From Enoplosus armatus (lineage: Eukaryota > Chordata > Actinopteri > Centrarchiformes > Enoplosidae), in contig NC_092193.1 in NCBI RefSeq assembly GCF_043641665.1, positions 10,346,501 to 10,410,500 on the forward strand: a DNA stretch of 64,000 bases, given 5' to 3'. The notes under the pieces are model-generated. The model ran no database searches. It was not told where the DNA came from and saw only the letters and a program-made list of their open reading frames with translations. Each line of letters starts with the position of its first letter. The stretch's first letter is position 1. The position numbers were made by a program, and so were the translations under genes. Shown piece by piece: positions 12,826 through 24,600 of the stretch.

Positions 12826-13858
12826 TCAGTGTGTTTACATGCACGTAAATGACTGGGTTAAGACCTTTTTAAGACTGTGCAATTTTGGGCTTTCCCCTCA
12901 GGAAAGTTGAGAGATGAAATCTTTGGTCGTCAATCAAAAACAATTGTCTCTGATCATATGATGAGCTGATTTAGTGTCAAACTGTGACAATTTACATAAA
13001 ACATTGCAGATATGATATAATATATATAATACAATGAGTCAAATAATCATTTGAAAATGAAAAGAAGTTGTAATTCATTTAAATGTCATTTATTTTTTCT
13101 CGATCATCAGTTAGTCATTGCATGTTGAGCCCACTAAACTCTGCTTCCTGTCAATCTCAGTCACGCTTCTCAGAGGGGAGAAGGATTCATTGGAATATAG
13201 TCTAACTTTTCATTGGGTAAACTTCCTAAATGGTACAAATGTAGCCCAGCGTTTTTACCAAACGGAAACCATCCAATTTGGACGAGCTAGCATAATGTTT
13301 GTGCTAAAACATATTTATATCAACTCTCTTTGTAGAATTGGCGTTTCATGTTGCCCTCCTTTCCCTGGTAGCAACTGTGTCTACAGTCTCCTCCTCTTCC
13401 TCTTTTTTTGCTGCACAGAAGTGTCAGCACTATGAACAAAGCTTGTTTAATGTTTTGCTTCATTTTCAAAAGTGAAAGCAGATGGATGTCTCCACTTGCA
13501 TCTTCTTTACGTAGCACTATGACTCACCCGGCATTCATCGCACATCTGGCATGCCTCAAAAAATGATAACGAACAGTCCGATACTGAGTGTGGCCAAAAT
13601 TAAATTTGACCCATCTCGCACAGTGTGACATGATTGTTGTTATCGCATAGTTTATATTCATTACAGACAGCTTTCTGCAGTAACCTGATTTCTTAACATC
13701 TTAACTTCTTAACTTCTTAACCGTTTCTTAACGTCATGTATACGGGAAGCCGGTACCCGTACTTCATTTCCCCTGCTAGATTTCTCCTGGAGAACGCAGA
13801 TTTCTTGGTTATGTAACCGGCTATCTAATCAGGTTTTTACATGTACACATGTGCATGA
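12826..13858. mobile_element. Possible TIR element (family F)
   Basis: The left end GTGTGTTTACATGCACG and the right end GGTTTTTACATGTACACATG are roughly inverted. The interior has no protein-like frame. It resembles fish elements ending in TTTACATGCAC. The ends are diverged. Confidence 0.4.
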
Positions 13859-14160
13859 CAAAGACTTCAGACAGGGAAATCAACAGCAATACAGCGAGAT
13901 GAAAGGAGGGATCATTGTACAAACTGAAGTCCCACTAAAACTGAAACTAACACCATACTGGATGTATATCGTAGTGGTGTCGGTGTTGTTATCCGTCTGT
14001 AGGCATGCCCATATCATGACCTTTTCCTCTTCGAAAGACAGACCCACAGCCCGACCCCCTGTCCCTGGTTTCCTTTGGGATCCCCCACACTCAACTTTGG
14101 GTTTTTTCCCCCCCTTGGCCAGTAACAAGGCAAGGCGTCAGAGGCCTGATTATTTGCACT

Positions 14161-14640
14161 GACCCGGGTCTGTCTCCTCAGGGCGGCTGCCTCGGCACAG
14201 TCGCACTGGATCCCATTGACACGGTGAGAGGGAGAAGAAGGGGGGAAGAAAACAGACCCTGGCTCCAGTCAGTCGGCCCTCCTCGGCAGGTTGATGAATG
14301 TCCAGGACTTCACGATCTTTGCCACCCAAGCCAGTGGAGTCAGGCTACAATGAGTTACAGTCTCTTGGTTAGAAAACCCTCCTGCCCGCCACCACCACCG
14401 CCGCCGCCACCAACCCCCCTCCACCCCGCCCCAGCCAGCCCACGAGCCCCACAGTCCCCCCAGAACCCGAGCTGGCCGGCCTCCCTCCCTTCACAAACAC
14501 TGGAGGTCTATCCTTGACTGCTCCGCGCCGCACTCCTGCCACCACCTCCCTCGCCCTTTCAACTCTCGGCCCTGACTGCGCCGATTCTCCCCGGCAACAC
14601 ACACTCACAGGTCCAACCACAAGCTGGCACAGGTCACCTC
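14161..14640. other. C-rich region with an exon-like 42-base segment
   Basis: A segment at 14182-14223 is bounded by CTGTCTCCTCAG and GTGAGAGGG, both good splice consensus, and is open in one frame. It is followed at about 14383-14480 by a (CCN)-rich, proline-coding-like tract. No known protein was recognised. Confidence 0.25.
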
Positions 14641-16411
14641 AGCATGCCTTTTCATTACACCCCTAGCTGCTTATGTCAGGTTGCTGCAGCATCGATGCAT
14701 TCATGAACCTGACACCTGACTGTCTGAAAATATACCACTAAGTTCATAATATAGTTAGAAAGTAAACTACAAAATAGAATATTTTGACAACAAACGTTGC
14801 CACCAGCCAAACTACACTAAATAATAAATGTGATAAATATTTTATCGTCTTTGTCTTTCTTTACTCCTTACATCACGTCTCCACCGACAATGTACCTTGT
14901 AAATGCAAAACAGAGGTGAAAACGTGTGCTCAGGATGGCTATAAAACTCAACCGCAATGGCAGGAGGAAAACAACAGCATTGTTAAGATCAGCCCCCTGC
15001 TGCCGCAGCTAATTGTACTCCAGTCATGGGCTATTCACTGTCACAGCTAGCTAGAGGCAAGTATCAACTGACTGAGAAACTCTTGCTCAAGTGTTCCTCT
15101 CATCATTTGTGCTTGAATAATGGAGGATGGGCTGATGATAGTGGTTCTGCAGAAGGATGAATGTAATCACAGGCTCATACAACCACTGTGGTGTCTCATG
15201 ACACTTACTGTCTCATGTGAATACAGTCTTCTAACATGATTGTCTAAGCAGGCTGAAAGGTTACTGATAGGATGGAATCAACAGAAAGAAAGAAAAAACA
15301 GTAGGAGGTATGATGAAACTATACAGAGCTGAAGACAAATATGCCGTGCCATTAGAATTGCAATTATTCGTTATTATGGCAAAGCACAGCAGCTCATTAT
15401 GTTACCCTACAATTGAGACTGGCAACACTCGTGGTAATTTGATGACGCACAAGTCATGGTGCTTTTGGCTGCAGAAAGCGAGTGTTTCACGCCATTTTTC
15501 CATCTTCAGCCAGAAATCCCGACTGACCTCTTTAATCGCCTCAGGACTTTCCTTCTTCTGACTCCTGTGAACGTTTGTTTAATGTAAAAACACTACAATA
15601 ATTCCACCAAGTAGTAATGAGTTGTCGTCATAGTGTTTCTATGAGCATGAACTTGACTAATCTAAGGACAGGTTTAAGTGAATGTTCTATTTACATAGAA
15701 ATACATATTTTGTCTAAACTGAATATACTTGTCAGAGTTTGGGTAAATATTCTTCCTTTCTGATATAAAAAAAGTGTGAGTGTAACATTATTATTTTTTC
15801 AGATAAAGTGATGAACGTTTCCTGATCATACTTGAATTTCATTCGATTTAGAAATTCGCTTGGTTCGTCATAACCGTTGTTTGGCTCATATCAGGGCTGC
15901 CAACTTTGGGTACCTGGTTGGAGTGAGGTTTTGATGCCATGGGCTTAATCACGCGCACATGCACTTATTTGGACTCAATTCACCATCAGCGTGTGCGTGA
16001 GAGTTGGCAACACTGCCCATACATTTAAAAAAAAGTAAACTAGCACATTTTACTTTTTATTACTGTGAGGTGCATGTAATCACATTGACCTAAACTGTAA
16101 TTTTCTGGATCAGCTAACCATTAGCCTTCGAGTCTGAGGAGCTTTGGATTTGGTAACTTCCAATGCTTTAAACAGGATAAATGGGTATAACTTGTATTGT
16201 TTTTGAAGTACTCATGAATTACCTCAAACTCCCATTACATAACCTCAGCACTGTTGCATTATTGTAATGTTAGACTGAAATAATGCTAAAAATACTGTTA
16301 GCTAGCTGACATTAGCTCAACTTGCTAGTTAGCTAGGAGCTGTCAGTGACTTAAACACTCGAAGGCTTAATGACAATAAAAATTATGAAACTGATATTTT
16401 CCAGTCATATA
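14641..16411. other. Intergenic, AT-rich, nothing recognised
   Basis: No supported features. Short frames at 14784-15050 and 15310-15561 look incidental. Confidence 0.3.
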
Positions 16412-16775
16412 AGAGGAGTTGTGGAAGAGTCTTGTCTTTACTTCAAGTAGTAACACCAGTGTTAAAATACTACAAGTAAAAGTCTATCATTAAAAATGTT
16501 ACTGTACAGAATCAGCAAAATATACTTAATATATGAAAATGAAATGTGCTCATTATGTTCAGTGGCTCCTTTTAGAATGTTATACAGTATATCAATATAG
16601 ATTTTATATTATTGGATTATTTTTACTGATGCATAAACATGTAAGCAACATTTTAACGTCATAGCTGATTTTAGAGGTAGATCATGTTTTATATGTAAAA
16701 TCTCAACTAAATAGTGCAATATTTACATCTGAAATGTGGTGGACTAGAAGTATAAACTAGCATAAAGTGAAGAGT
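16412..16775. mobile_element. Decayed family B element
   Basis: GAGTTGTGGAAGAGTCTTGTC, AGTAACACCAGTGTTAAAATAC and ATTGGATTATTTTTACTGATGC match family B interior order. The right end is lost. Confidence 0.5.
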
Positions 16776-19700
16776 ATATTGCGGTGTCAGTGGTTGCAGT
16801 CTTTCAGCACATTAGACACCAGAGAAAAGAGTCAAAAGACTTGTAATCAGCTGACACACTCGTTGTCAAAGGATTCTTTGAATGGCTTTTCAAAGGAAAC
16901 ACTGTCCGCACACGGTTCATCCGTCTGTTCCCTTTAAACCTCATCTAACTTCCGTTCAACCCCCCCAGTGGTGCAGGAGACATTCCTCACAAGATGGTTG
17001 AATGGCAGCCCTGTTGCAGGTCAGCCTAGGCGGCAGCAAAAGGCGATTTACAGGGTCCCTGCTGTGTGGAGCTGTGACCTGGCCTCGGAGCAGTGCTCCC
17101 AGGTGACAAATAAAACACTAGCCCTCACAGGAGTGCGACTTCAGGCTCCACAATGCTAATGCAATACAATGCGTCTAATTGTTGCCTATTTCAGAGAGGC
17201 TAGCAAGATCCTCTGCCAGCCATTCAGAGGATTACTGCTAATTGGGAAATAAACGTGTGGTAAAAAGAGTCTGGGATGAGGTAGTTAATGTGGAACCCTC
17301 TTAATGGACACTTAGAGCTTATTAGCTTCATTCTCACAAAGCATTGTTTGATCAGAAAGGCTCCTTTATTTTCTCTTTATGGTGTTCCATTAGATTTGGT
17401 GTTTTTCTTAAAACACTGATTGTTTTGTTAGGCGCCACCAAAAGTCATCATCAGTCAGCATCAAAGACGTTATGCAATGTTGCGGCTAAATATCAGTTCA
17501 ATTATCTTGGCAAATTCATGACATGCATTAAAGCATAATTCACACAAAAGAATATTGTAGAAGTGGTCATGGGCTTTTTAGATATGGACCACTCATTACC
17601 AAATCCAAAAACCAGACGGTCACAGTGCTTATCAGCGATGGCTTTGTTTGATATTTTGCAGAGCTGCTCCACTGACAGCAGATGTTACAAACTCAAAGAC
17701 TATTTGTGTAACAAAATAAATCTTGATTTCATAGTGCTACCAAGACTTTGAACCTGAATATATACCAATATTCCTGGATAAAACAAATAGCTTGGATGTG
17801 TTGTTGTGTAAAACCCTGTTGGGTACATGTACCATTTGGTTTTCAGTCAGTAATTTGTATTTAATCAAGAACATTCTGTCTGAAGTATAGCCCTTAAGTA
17901 CTTGTACTGTATGTTTTATATTCACTCATGTTGTATCTGCTTTACAATACTGCATCACAAACTGGCCAGCGACAAATTGTATCTGCATCAGTCCTGTTTA
18001 AGCAAGTTGTGGTAGCATCACAGTTGAAATCCATAAGGTGTTTTTAAATTCATCATTATCTAATCCATCTGTATGGACATTAAGAAACGTTGACTGTCCA
18101 GTTGACAACACTTTTTCATAAATAGTAGAAACAAGGCACAATTTTGTCACTTCAGTTAATAAGAATAACATCTTTGACAATATTCAGTTAAATTATTCTA
18201 TATATTGATAAATGAAACAGATATTCACCAAGCATTAAATCATTTTGAGTTCAAATGATTTATAGCTTCAGGTTCATGTATTTTCAAAATAAATAGTTTC
18301 CAGTCTGACCCAGAAGGGATCTTGACCTAGAAATAGCTTTCCCATATGTAGCAAAAAAAAAAAAAATCTATTGCCACCATTTTGGAGGCAATATGTCTTG
18401 TTGAAATAACACCTATCTGTTGTGCCCTCGATTTCAAGTTTGTGACATCAAATCGAGGGCTTGGATATTATGGGCCATCAATAAGACAGATGGTCTATGA
18501 AGCGAGGACTCACTCAGAAGCACTGCTGCATCACGTTGGTTTCAGCCAGGCACAACGTGGTTTTCTATCTCAATTAAGAGGGCAAAAATGATCCCAAAAG
18601 CAAAGTGAAATCAACTGTTAACTGTTTGGGGACAGAGCTAAAACTTTGCGGGGTAAGACAGATACCAGAACTGGCCCTGGACCAAATATGTTGTTGTTTC
18701 AGTAGCTGATAAGATGGATTCCCATTTACTTCCATTCATTCATCAACAGAAAGTTATGCCATGTTGTTGCAGAAATAAATTCCATGTTTTAAAAAGGGTT
18801 TTTGGCTGCCAATATGACAAATGTCCTGTGTCACAAATCAGTTGTTGCATCAGTGGCTCAAAGTAGTCTGGAAAGGAGTCTGAAGACACTGATTAGATTA
18901 TGGTGATTATCTGTGTCAAAGGAGAATCTGACACAAAGATGAATGCAATAAGCTTGTTTAAGTAGTAACATGAATTTCATAATCTTATATTTTTGTGATC
19001 TTACTTGTATGTTACAACATGATTAACATACCACACACTGAACTCTGTCTTTTGCTCCTTTTTGCATTGCAGGCGATAATTCACATGTAACTTCTACTGA
19101 CCTTTTACATTCTTAACAAGCTGCCTCTCAGTTTTACTCAAAAGGTCACACTGATGGTTTTGCATAATTTTGCCAATTCACTACAAGTCACATATATTTT
19201 ACATTCTGCTGGACATTTACTAAAGCAAACCAAAGCTTATAGATGCATTTTTGAGTGTATTAATGTTTTGTTCTTTTGTCTTTGAAAACCAACTTGGAGA
19301 GATCTGAAACTTTCTACCAAAATGAACATTTAGTTATTGTTATTGTTGCATGGTAATACAACTGTAAGTATTAGTTGATTTGTGTGCCAGTATGGTGCGT
19401 TCATGTGTTGTTGGGAAGCTTTAACATCCAAGACTTATGAGTCAACTGCTAAACAACAAACTTTGTAATGAAACTAGCTTCGAAATAAATATTATCCTTT
19501 TTCAGATTGTCCATATTTACCTTTTGTTTGACTAAACAGTTCTGACAAACAAAGCTTATTTTGATTTGAGACATCTGCGCTGTATTACCACAGAACAATA
19601 ACATAACCCTGACATATAAATGTTGTTCACTGCCATGCATTATCCAAGTTGTATTTCATATTTAGCTGAAATAAGTGGAAACCAATGGCTGCCTGGAAGG

Positions 19701-20224
19701 TCAGCAGTAGTGTAGAGTATACATGATGTGTAGTAAATTGTCTCAAAAACGCAAAAGCATTTGTATTAAAGGCTCAACATTATCGACCCGCACTTAGTGG
19801 ACAGAGAAAAATCAAAGACGCCATTTTCATCCAACACCAAAGACTTCAAAGAGTCCATGTTTGCAGTCTCCCCCCATGTGACCACTTGTTATCATGTGAC
19901 CAAAGTTTGTATTTAGGTCATATGATGACAACTGAGCCATGTCCCTGACACAAGAGCAAATTTATCTTAGCATACGTATCTGCTTATGAAAACCGTTACT
20001 TGCAGTTGAGAGCTAGTAAGTGGACCTTGAGTTAAGATTTTAGTACCAGTTTGGTGAAATAGTGTGACAAAAAAAAAAAACAGTGACATAGAAAACAAAT
20101 ACGATAGACATAATGAACAGACATACAGACAATAACATAGAGCAGTTACGATTGTGCATGTGATGATGTGATAAAAGTCCGGGAGTAGAGATTGGATTAG
20201 ATTAAGTAGAGTATGTGTGGGTAA

Positions 20225-20255
<31 letters not shown>

Positions 20256-20384
20256 AAATGTTTGTATGAGAGGCAGTGATAGGTATGTGTGTCTTTAGTG
20301 ATCCTGGATAGGTTGGTGTGTGGAGTACGGAGTATAGCATGTGTGTCAGAGAGAGAAAAAAAACAAAAATAGTATTGTTGTACC
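16776..20384. other. Intergenic; hairpin, TG repeat and a candidate conserved block
   Basis: About 17155-17340 is repeat-free with GCGTCTAATTGTTGCC and TTACTGCTAATTGGG, a candidate non-coding element. A perfect 11-base inverted repeat (GCCCTCGATTT and its complement) lies at 18424-18434 and 18450-18460. A TG run is at 20227-20252. No genes seen. Confidence 0.4.
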
Positions 20385-20780
20385 AGTACCATTTTCTAAT
20401 AATACACATTTTTATAAAGGCGGGTATTTACCCTTTAACACTTTCTAATAAGCCACTTTGTAATTAGCAACTTACAACTGCAGACAGGATGTATTATTGT
20501 AAAAGAATTATCAACATTTCTAACCACAGACCTGAGAGTATTATGGAAAGTGAAAACCCCATGAGCATTTATTAATGGATTACCACCATTTATTACTGCA
20601 TTATTATTAAATTGAAAAGATAGGCATCAGCGAAAGGGGTGTTTCATAAAAGTTGTTCTTATCAAAGGCTTGTAACTGATGTACAAAGCATTAAAAAGTA
20701 ATTTATTAACCATTAATAAAGCCCTTAGTTACTACTTATAATCCCTTTAAATAAATGTGCCTTATTAGAAAATGGTACCA
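20385..20780. mobile_element. MITE-like element with 17-base terminal inverted repeats (family D)
   Basis: The ends GTACCATTTTCTAATAA and TTATTAGAAAATGGTAC are exact inverted repeats about 396 bases apart. The AT-rich interior has no coding capacity. Confidence 0.7.
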
Positions 20781-21842
20781 AAATTTCTATTCGTCAAATT
20801 GCAACAAGGAGCTTTCACACTCATTACTATTATCCTTTGAATTCATCCTTTTTTTTACCAGTAAATTGACCTTTACTTGCCTCTACTCAAACTTTTTTTT
20901 TAATTTAGTAAAGTAACACAACTTTCAGGACTGTAAATGTATCAGGACATTTTGATGCTCTTTTCCAACCCTAATAATCACACTATGCTCACAATGGGAG
21001 TCCCCACAGCTTCATCCGCCATTGACAAGTCCCAGAAAGTCTTTCACGAGTACATCACACAGCAGAGTCTGTCCTGCCTTGTGTAAAACCTTGTGAAAGT
21101 GACTTGTCATGTTTATAAATCTTATATCGCTTGTCAAGTGTTGTGTGTCTCCCATAACTGCTGGATGACATTACCTACCGCATTTAACAATAATCATGAC
21201 TCTGGGATTAAGCCAGACCATTAAATATGTTTTTGATGTGTCAATTCTTAAAAATCTAGTTAATGGAAAGACTCTAGTGTTGTTATGTAGCCGTATTTTC
21301 TATTTTAGGCTGGATATCATTATGGATTCATGGAAATGGGGAGCAAAACATGTACATGGTTATCTACAGGATTATAAATGAACTTTTCCTTGATAATCTG
21401 CTGGATGACACTGGTTGTAAAACAGTCCAGAGCAGGCTGTCTCCTGGATCAAATGGGCAGGTTCTCAGCATGCTATCAGCACTGTTAACTCCGGCTGTAA
21501 ACCAAACCTCCCAGGGGGTCAGAGGTCAAAATGTTTGGGCTTCAGAGAGACGCCATAGGCTGAGCATGGCCAGGATTTAATATGAAGTCTGACACAAAGT
21601 TACTGCTTGTGAATTAGTGACCTTAACATCCACCCTCATATACTGTAGGAAGACAATACAGAGGAAGTCCAGATGTAGATCATCCAGGCATTAGACACAG
21701 GTTATTAGGAGGGTAAACTCAGAAATACTGTATTTAGTTTTATAGCTTTATATATAAGTAGTGGTTATTATTTTGTTTGTGTTTTTGCCTTAATGTTTTT
21801 AATGTAATGTATTTAATTACTATCTCATTGTTTTAGCTATGT
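20781..21842. other. Intergenic, nothing recognised
   Basis: AT-rich, no supported feature. Confidence 0.3.
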
Positions 21843-22258
21843 GGCATGGCTCTATGGATGTTTGTTGGTCCACCACTTTAGTCAAGACTGAAATATCTCA
21901 ATAAGTATCTGATAGATTGCCATGAAATTTCGTACTGACATTCTCTTGACCTTTTCTCTAGCGCCACCATGAGGTTGACATTTTTGGCTTTTAGTGAAAT
22001 GTATTGGATGGATTGCCGTGAGATGTGCATAGATTCATGCCCCCTCCTGCGCCATCACCAGGTCAACATTACCATTTGTCTAATACTTTGGTGCATCACT
22101 AAATACTGCTAATTAGCAACATGCTAAACTAAGATGGTGACCATGGTAAACATTATACCTGCTAATCAGCATGTTAGCATTGTCATTGGGAGCATGTTAG
22201 CATGCTGACGTTGGCATTTAGCTCAAAGCACTGCTCGCAGAGCCACTAGCTAGACTTT
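21843..22258. repeat. Interspersed teleost repeat (family C)
   Basis: It contains GATTGCCATGAAATTTCGTAC, CTAGCGCCACCATGAGGTTG, and a tail of alternating GCATGTTAGCATGCTGACGTT motifs. A second copy is at 27832-28352. Confidence 0.65.
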
Positions 22259-23814
22259 TATTTCATCTTTACAACTTTATCATATTCACTCATTTAACTA
22301 AAAATGTGTTGCCATTGTTTTATTTATTTAGTCTTTTGGGTGGAGTATAGGGGGGATGCTTTCATGAGCCCATTTGTTTTTGTTTTTAAGTCTCAGTAGC
22401 ATTAATTAAAACAATCTAAAAAGTAAAGACTGCTGCTACTACTTTTCTAAAATATGAATTACATGAGAAAATAAGCTGATGTAAATCATATTATGCAAAA
22501 ATAAACAGAATAAAGATAACATGAATAAGAAACTTACTTTACTTAGCAAATACACTCATACTGTTGAAATTATTATCAGATGTAATCTTCCTTTTGACAC
22601 AACAGGATAGAAACGGTTAATTTTGTACCTTGTAAAACCCGATGATACATTTGTCCTGATGAATAAAGAGCCAGTCAGAGAGGTGACGCTGGATGAATGA
22701 ACATTATATCAGCTGAATGAACAAACAGTTATGTGGAAAAGTGACTCATTTGTGAGGTGTGCATTTGGACTAACCCTGTTAAAACCGACAGGAGCAAGTG
22801 TGTCATGTTGATCTGTGAAGCTGCATGGCAAGCTCAATGATCTAACAGAGCAACAAAGACTTAAAAGAGGTCAATTGGATTTTGCTGATATTATATAAAA
22901 ACCTTTGATGGAATAGTTTCTGGTTACAACTGGAGGCTTCATTGTAGTTGGCTCCACAGTGACAATAGACAGAAACAGCCGTGTAAATACTAATGAAGCA
23001 AACATAAACAATATGCCTGAGTTGTTTTATGAATAGCAAGAAAGCAATCTGGGCGGTGAAAACAATAGATAACATGCTTATAATTCATTTTCATGAATTT
23101 AAAGCCTCCATTAAGTTAAACAGGAACACCACCAGACAGATACAGTCAATTGAGAGGACAACGTTAATTTAAAGCGTAATCTGGGTTTTTTTGTTTGAGA
23201 TACTTATTTGATAAGGTAGATAATGAAAGTGCCTTAACACTGCGGTCAAAAGACTATACTTTTCTGTGCACAGCCTAATTGAAGGTTACTTCAAATGAAT
23301 TATTTCTTTCAAGAATATTTCACCCAGATAAGAGACTTAGAGCACCCTTGCCTGCTTCCCCTTCTTGCTCTTCATTTGGCATGCATTTTGGCAGGCACCT
23401 CAATGCATTGCACTCCAGGGTGGTACAGATGATAAAGGGAGAAAGAGGCAGAGACGGATAGAGTCGTGGGCGGGGGGGGGTAGTCCGTTATCAGGAGCTG
23501 GGAGCAGCAGCCTTTACCTGAGACATGCACCTGCTGGTTCAGAGTGTTCTCACGGAGGACAAACCCCCCACCATGGTACATCTGGATACACTTGGAACAT
23601 GAAGACTAATTACCGGAGTATTAAAGTGTTCTTGTCTGGTATCACAGAGATTTGTCCGCACAGCACTCTGCAGTGGCACAAAGCCTAATTTTCACACATT
23701 TGGAGGTCAACCAAACCAAGCATAAGACATCCAGCTACATGTGCAGTGAGACACTAACTATGAAGAGACAAATTAATACATGGATACATGAGAATAACTG
23801 ATTTGAAATTAATT
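22259..23814. other. Intergenic, nothing recognised
   Basis: AT-rich apart from a G run near 23472-23480. No exon or repeat boundary supported. Confidence 0.3.
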
Positions 23815-24600
23815 AAAATAGTTGAAGATTGTGGGATTGTGCATCTTCAATTTCTTGCCGAGAATTATAGGTACACTAAATATGAAGCTGGAGTCAGTCC
23901 TGGTTAGCATGTTTTAGAAACAGCTAGCCTGGTTCCGTCTTAAGGCAACAAAATCACCTGCCAACGCCCGTAAAGCTCACTAAGTAAAATTTTATATCTT
24001 CTGTACAAAAACACAAAAGTGTAAAAATTACAATTGGCAAAGAGTAGTAACTCCGCTGGTTGCCTGGCAATCCCCCATAAAACAGCAAATTGTCGTTTTT
24101 ACACTTCCGTTTTTGAACGGATGAAACAAATGAAATTTAAAAATCATTATTATTATTATTCACTTCCTTTCCCAGAGTTTGATGACGACGATGTCTCATG
24201 TCTGTACAGTAAATATGAAGCTTCCACCTAATATGAAGCTTAGCTGGAAAACGGGGGGGAAACAGTTAGCCAGGCTCTGTCCAAAGGTAAAACAATCCTC
24301 GTACCAACACCTAATCAACACATTATTTCCCATTTGTTTAGTTTGTTTTTCCACTTCAGTTTTTGTATACATTAAACAAACGAGATATAATGCGTTAATT
24401 AGTGAACTTTAGAGGCTCTGGGAGGAGGATTTTGTTACCATAGGACAGAGCCAGGCTAGCTGCTTCCCCGTTTCCAGTCTTTATGCTCAGCTATGCTAAC
24501 TGGCTGCTGGCACCAGTTACATATTTACCGTACAGATGTTAGAGTGGTATCGAGCTTCTTAGCTAACTATTTTCCCAAAATGTCAAACTATTTGTTTAAA
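23815..24600. mobile_element. MITE-like element (family A)
   Basis: Contains AATATGAAGCTTAGCTGG, GAAACAGTTAGCCAGGCTCTG, TCCAGTCTTTATGCTCAGC and the end CAAAATGTCAAACTATTTG. The left end is diverged. Confidence 0.6.

Noticed and set aside
14224..14517. Proline-rich 97-codon frame
   Set aside because: It arises from a CCN-rich tract. No domain and no supported transcript.
19967..20392. 141-codon minus-strand frame
   Set aside because: It runs through a TG repeat and into the family D element; no recognisable protein.
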